DNA of 39,048 nt, taken from positions 1-39,048 of the forward strand of contig NZ_JACJQG010000083.1 in NCBI RefSeq assembly GCF_014696435.1, in the 5' to 3' direction. This DNA comes from Calothrix anomala FACHB-343 (GTDB lineage: Bacteria; Cyanobacteriota; Cyanobacteriia; Cyanobacteriales; Nostocaceae). Shown in pieces: positions 38,781 to 39,048 of this stretch. Position 1 is the first letter of the stretch. Every line of letters begins with the position of its first letter. Both the position numbers and the translations under genes were made by a program. The notes beneath the pieces are model-generated. The model did no database searches, was not told the origin of the DNA, and worked only from the letters and a program-made list of their open reading frames with translations.

Positions 38781-39048
38781 CATCCATATAACAATACCGT
38801 TCAGTTAGCACCAAAAACCCTAACATGCGTAGTAGCGTGACAAGGTTAAAAAGTTGGGTTCAAACAATCTAGAAAATCTACCAATAATAAATATAGTCTC
38901 TGATTATTCAACCCAACAAATTAAGCTTGCCGCGCTACTAGTGGTCTGTCCCATTAATTTTGCTGGGTTGCACTAGCTCATGATTAAATAGTAATCTAGG
39001 TGCAAACGTACCCACAAACTCACAGGCGATCGCTTGCAAGGAAAAAGG
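38781..39048. other. Terminal intergenic region, no gene
   Basis: No coding frame or RNA gene recognised. 'ACTAGTGGTCTGTCCCATTA' at about 38937 resembles ends of some cyanobacterial insertion sequences, but without a transposase in view this is unsupported. A HIP1 site lies near the end. Confidence 0.3.

Noticed and set aside
38937-38985. Insertion-sequence end (ACTAGTGGTCTGTCCCATTA)
   Set aside because: No transposase and no second terminal repeat within the window.

Overview
The window comes from a cyanobacterium, most likely a filamentous heterocyst-former (Nostocales). The evidence is very frequent GCGATCGC (HIP1) sites, heptanucleotide tandem repeats (GGGCATT and ACAAATG types), many dispersed hairpin repeats, TPR-CHAT type debris, a PAS-rich hybrid kinase, and an adjacent flavodiiron pair arranged like the heterocyst-specific flv3B-flv1B of Anabaena. 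No rRNA, tRNA, phage region, intact insertion sequence or CRISPR array was seen.

Layout. 0.2-2.4 kb: nadC and an ankyrin-repeat protein. 2.8-6.6 kb: flv3B-like and flv1B-like genes; the second has lost most iron ligands. 6.6-15.8 kb (minus strand): a two-gene signalling operon, a 2688-residue hybrid kinase (REC, GAF, 14 PAS, HisKA, HATPase, two REC) followed 12 bp later by a REC-HisKA-HATPase protein. 16-18.3 kb: a decay zone with two CHAT-domain pseudogenes, one small secreted protein and a striking 21-bp tandem repeat. 18.5-22.0 kb (minus): TPR protein, NMT1/THI5-like lipoprotein, ABC ATPase and permease. 22.3-26.6 kb (plus): URC1-like GTP cyclohydrolase II homologue, URC4 (DUF1688), a pentapeptide-repeat gene on the other strand, and upp. 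26.7-33.4 kb (minus): a nucleoside-type ABC importer (BMP lipoprotein, double ATPase, two permeases) split in two by a small island with a mazEF-like module whose toxin has a nonsense codon, a 64-residue protein, an intact DUF1877 gene and a decayed DUF1877 copy. 33.6-35.1 kb (plus): DoxX-like, ureidoglycolate lyase-like and VOC proteins. 35.3-36.5 kb (minus): Thg1-like polymerase overlapping a polynucleotide-kinase-like gene. 37.4-38.7 kb: a secreted protein and an EEP-family hydrolase.

How the genes may work together. The middle 15 kb reads as a pyrimidine uptake and breakdown locus. Two ABC importers (one of the nucleoside family, one of the family that carries pyrimidine-like compounds) flank the three hallmark genes of the URC uracil-catabolic route: URC1, URC4 and uracil phosphoribosyltransferase. 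A ureidoglycolate lyase-like gene is transcribed divergently from the nucleoside-binding lipoprotein and could act on a ureido intermediate. The Thg1-like/kinase pair is a candidate compact RNA 5'-end repair unit. These pathway links are inferences from gene families and neighbourhood.
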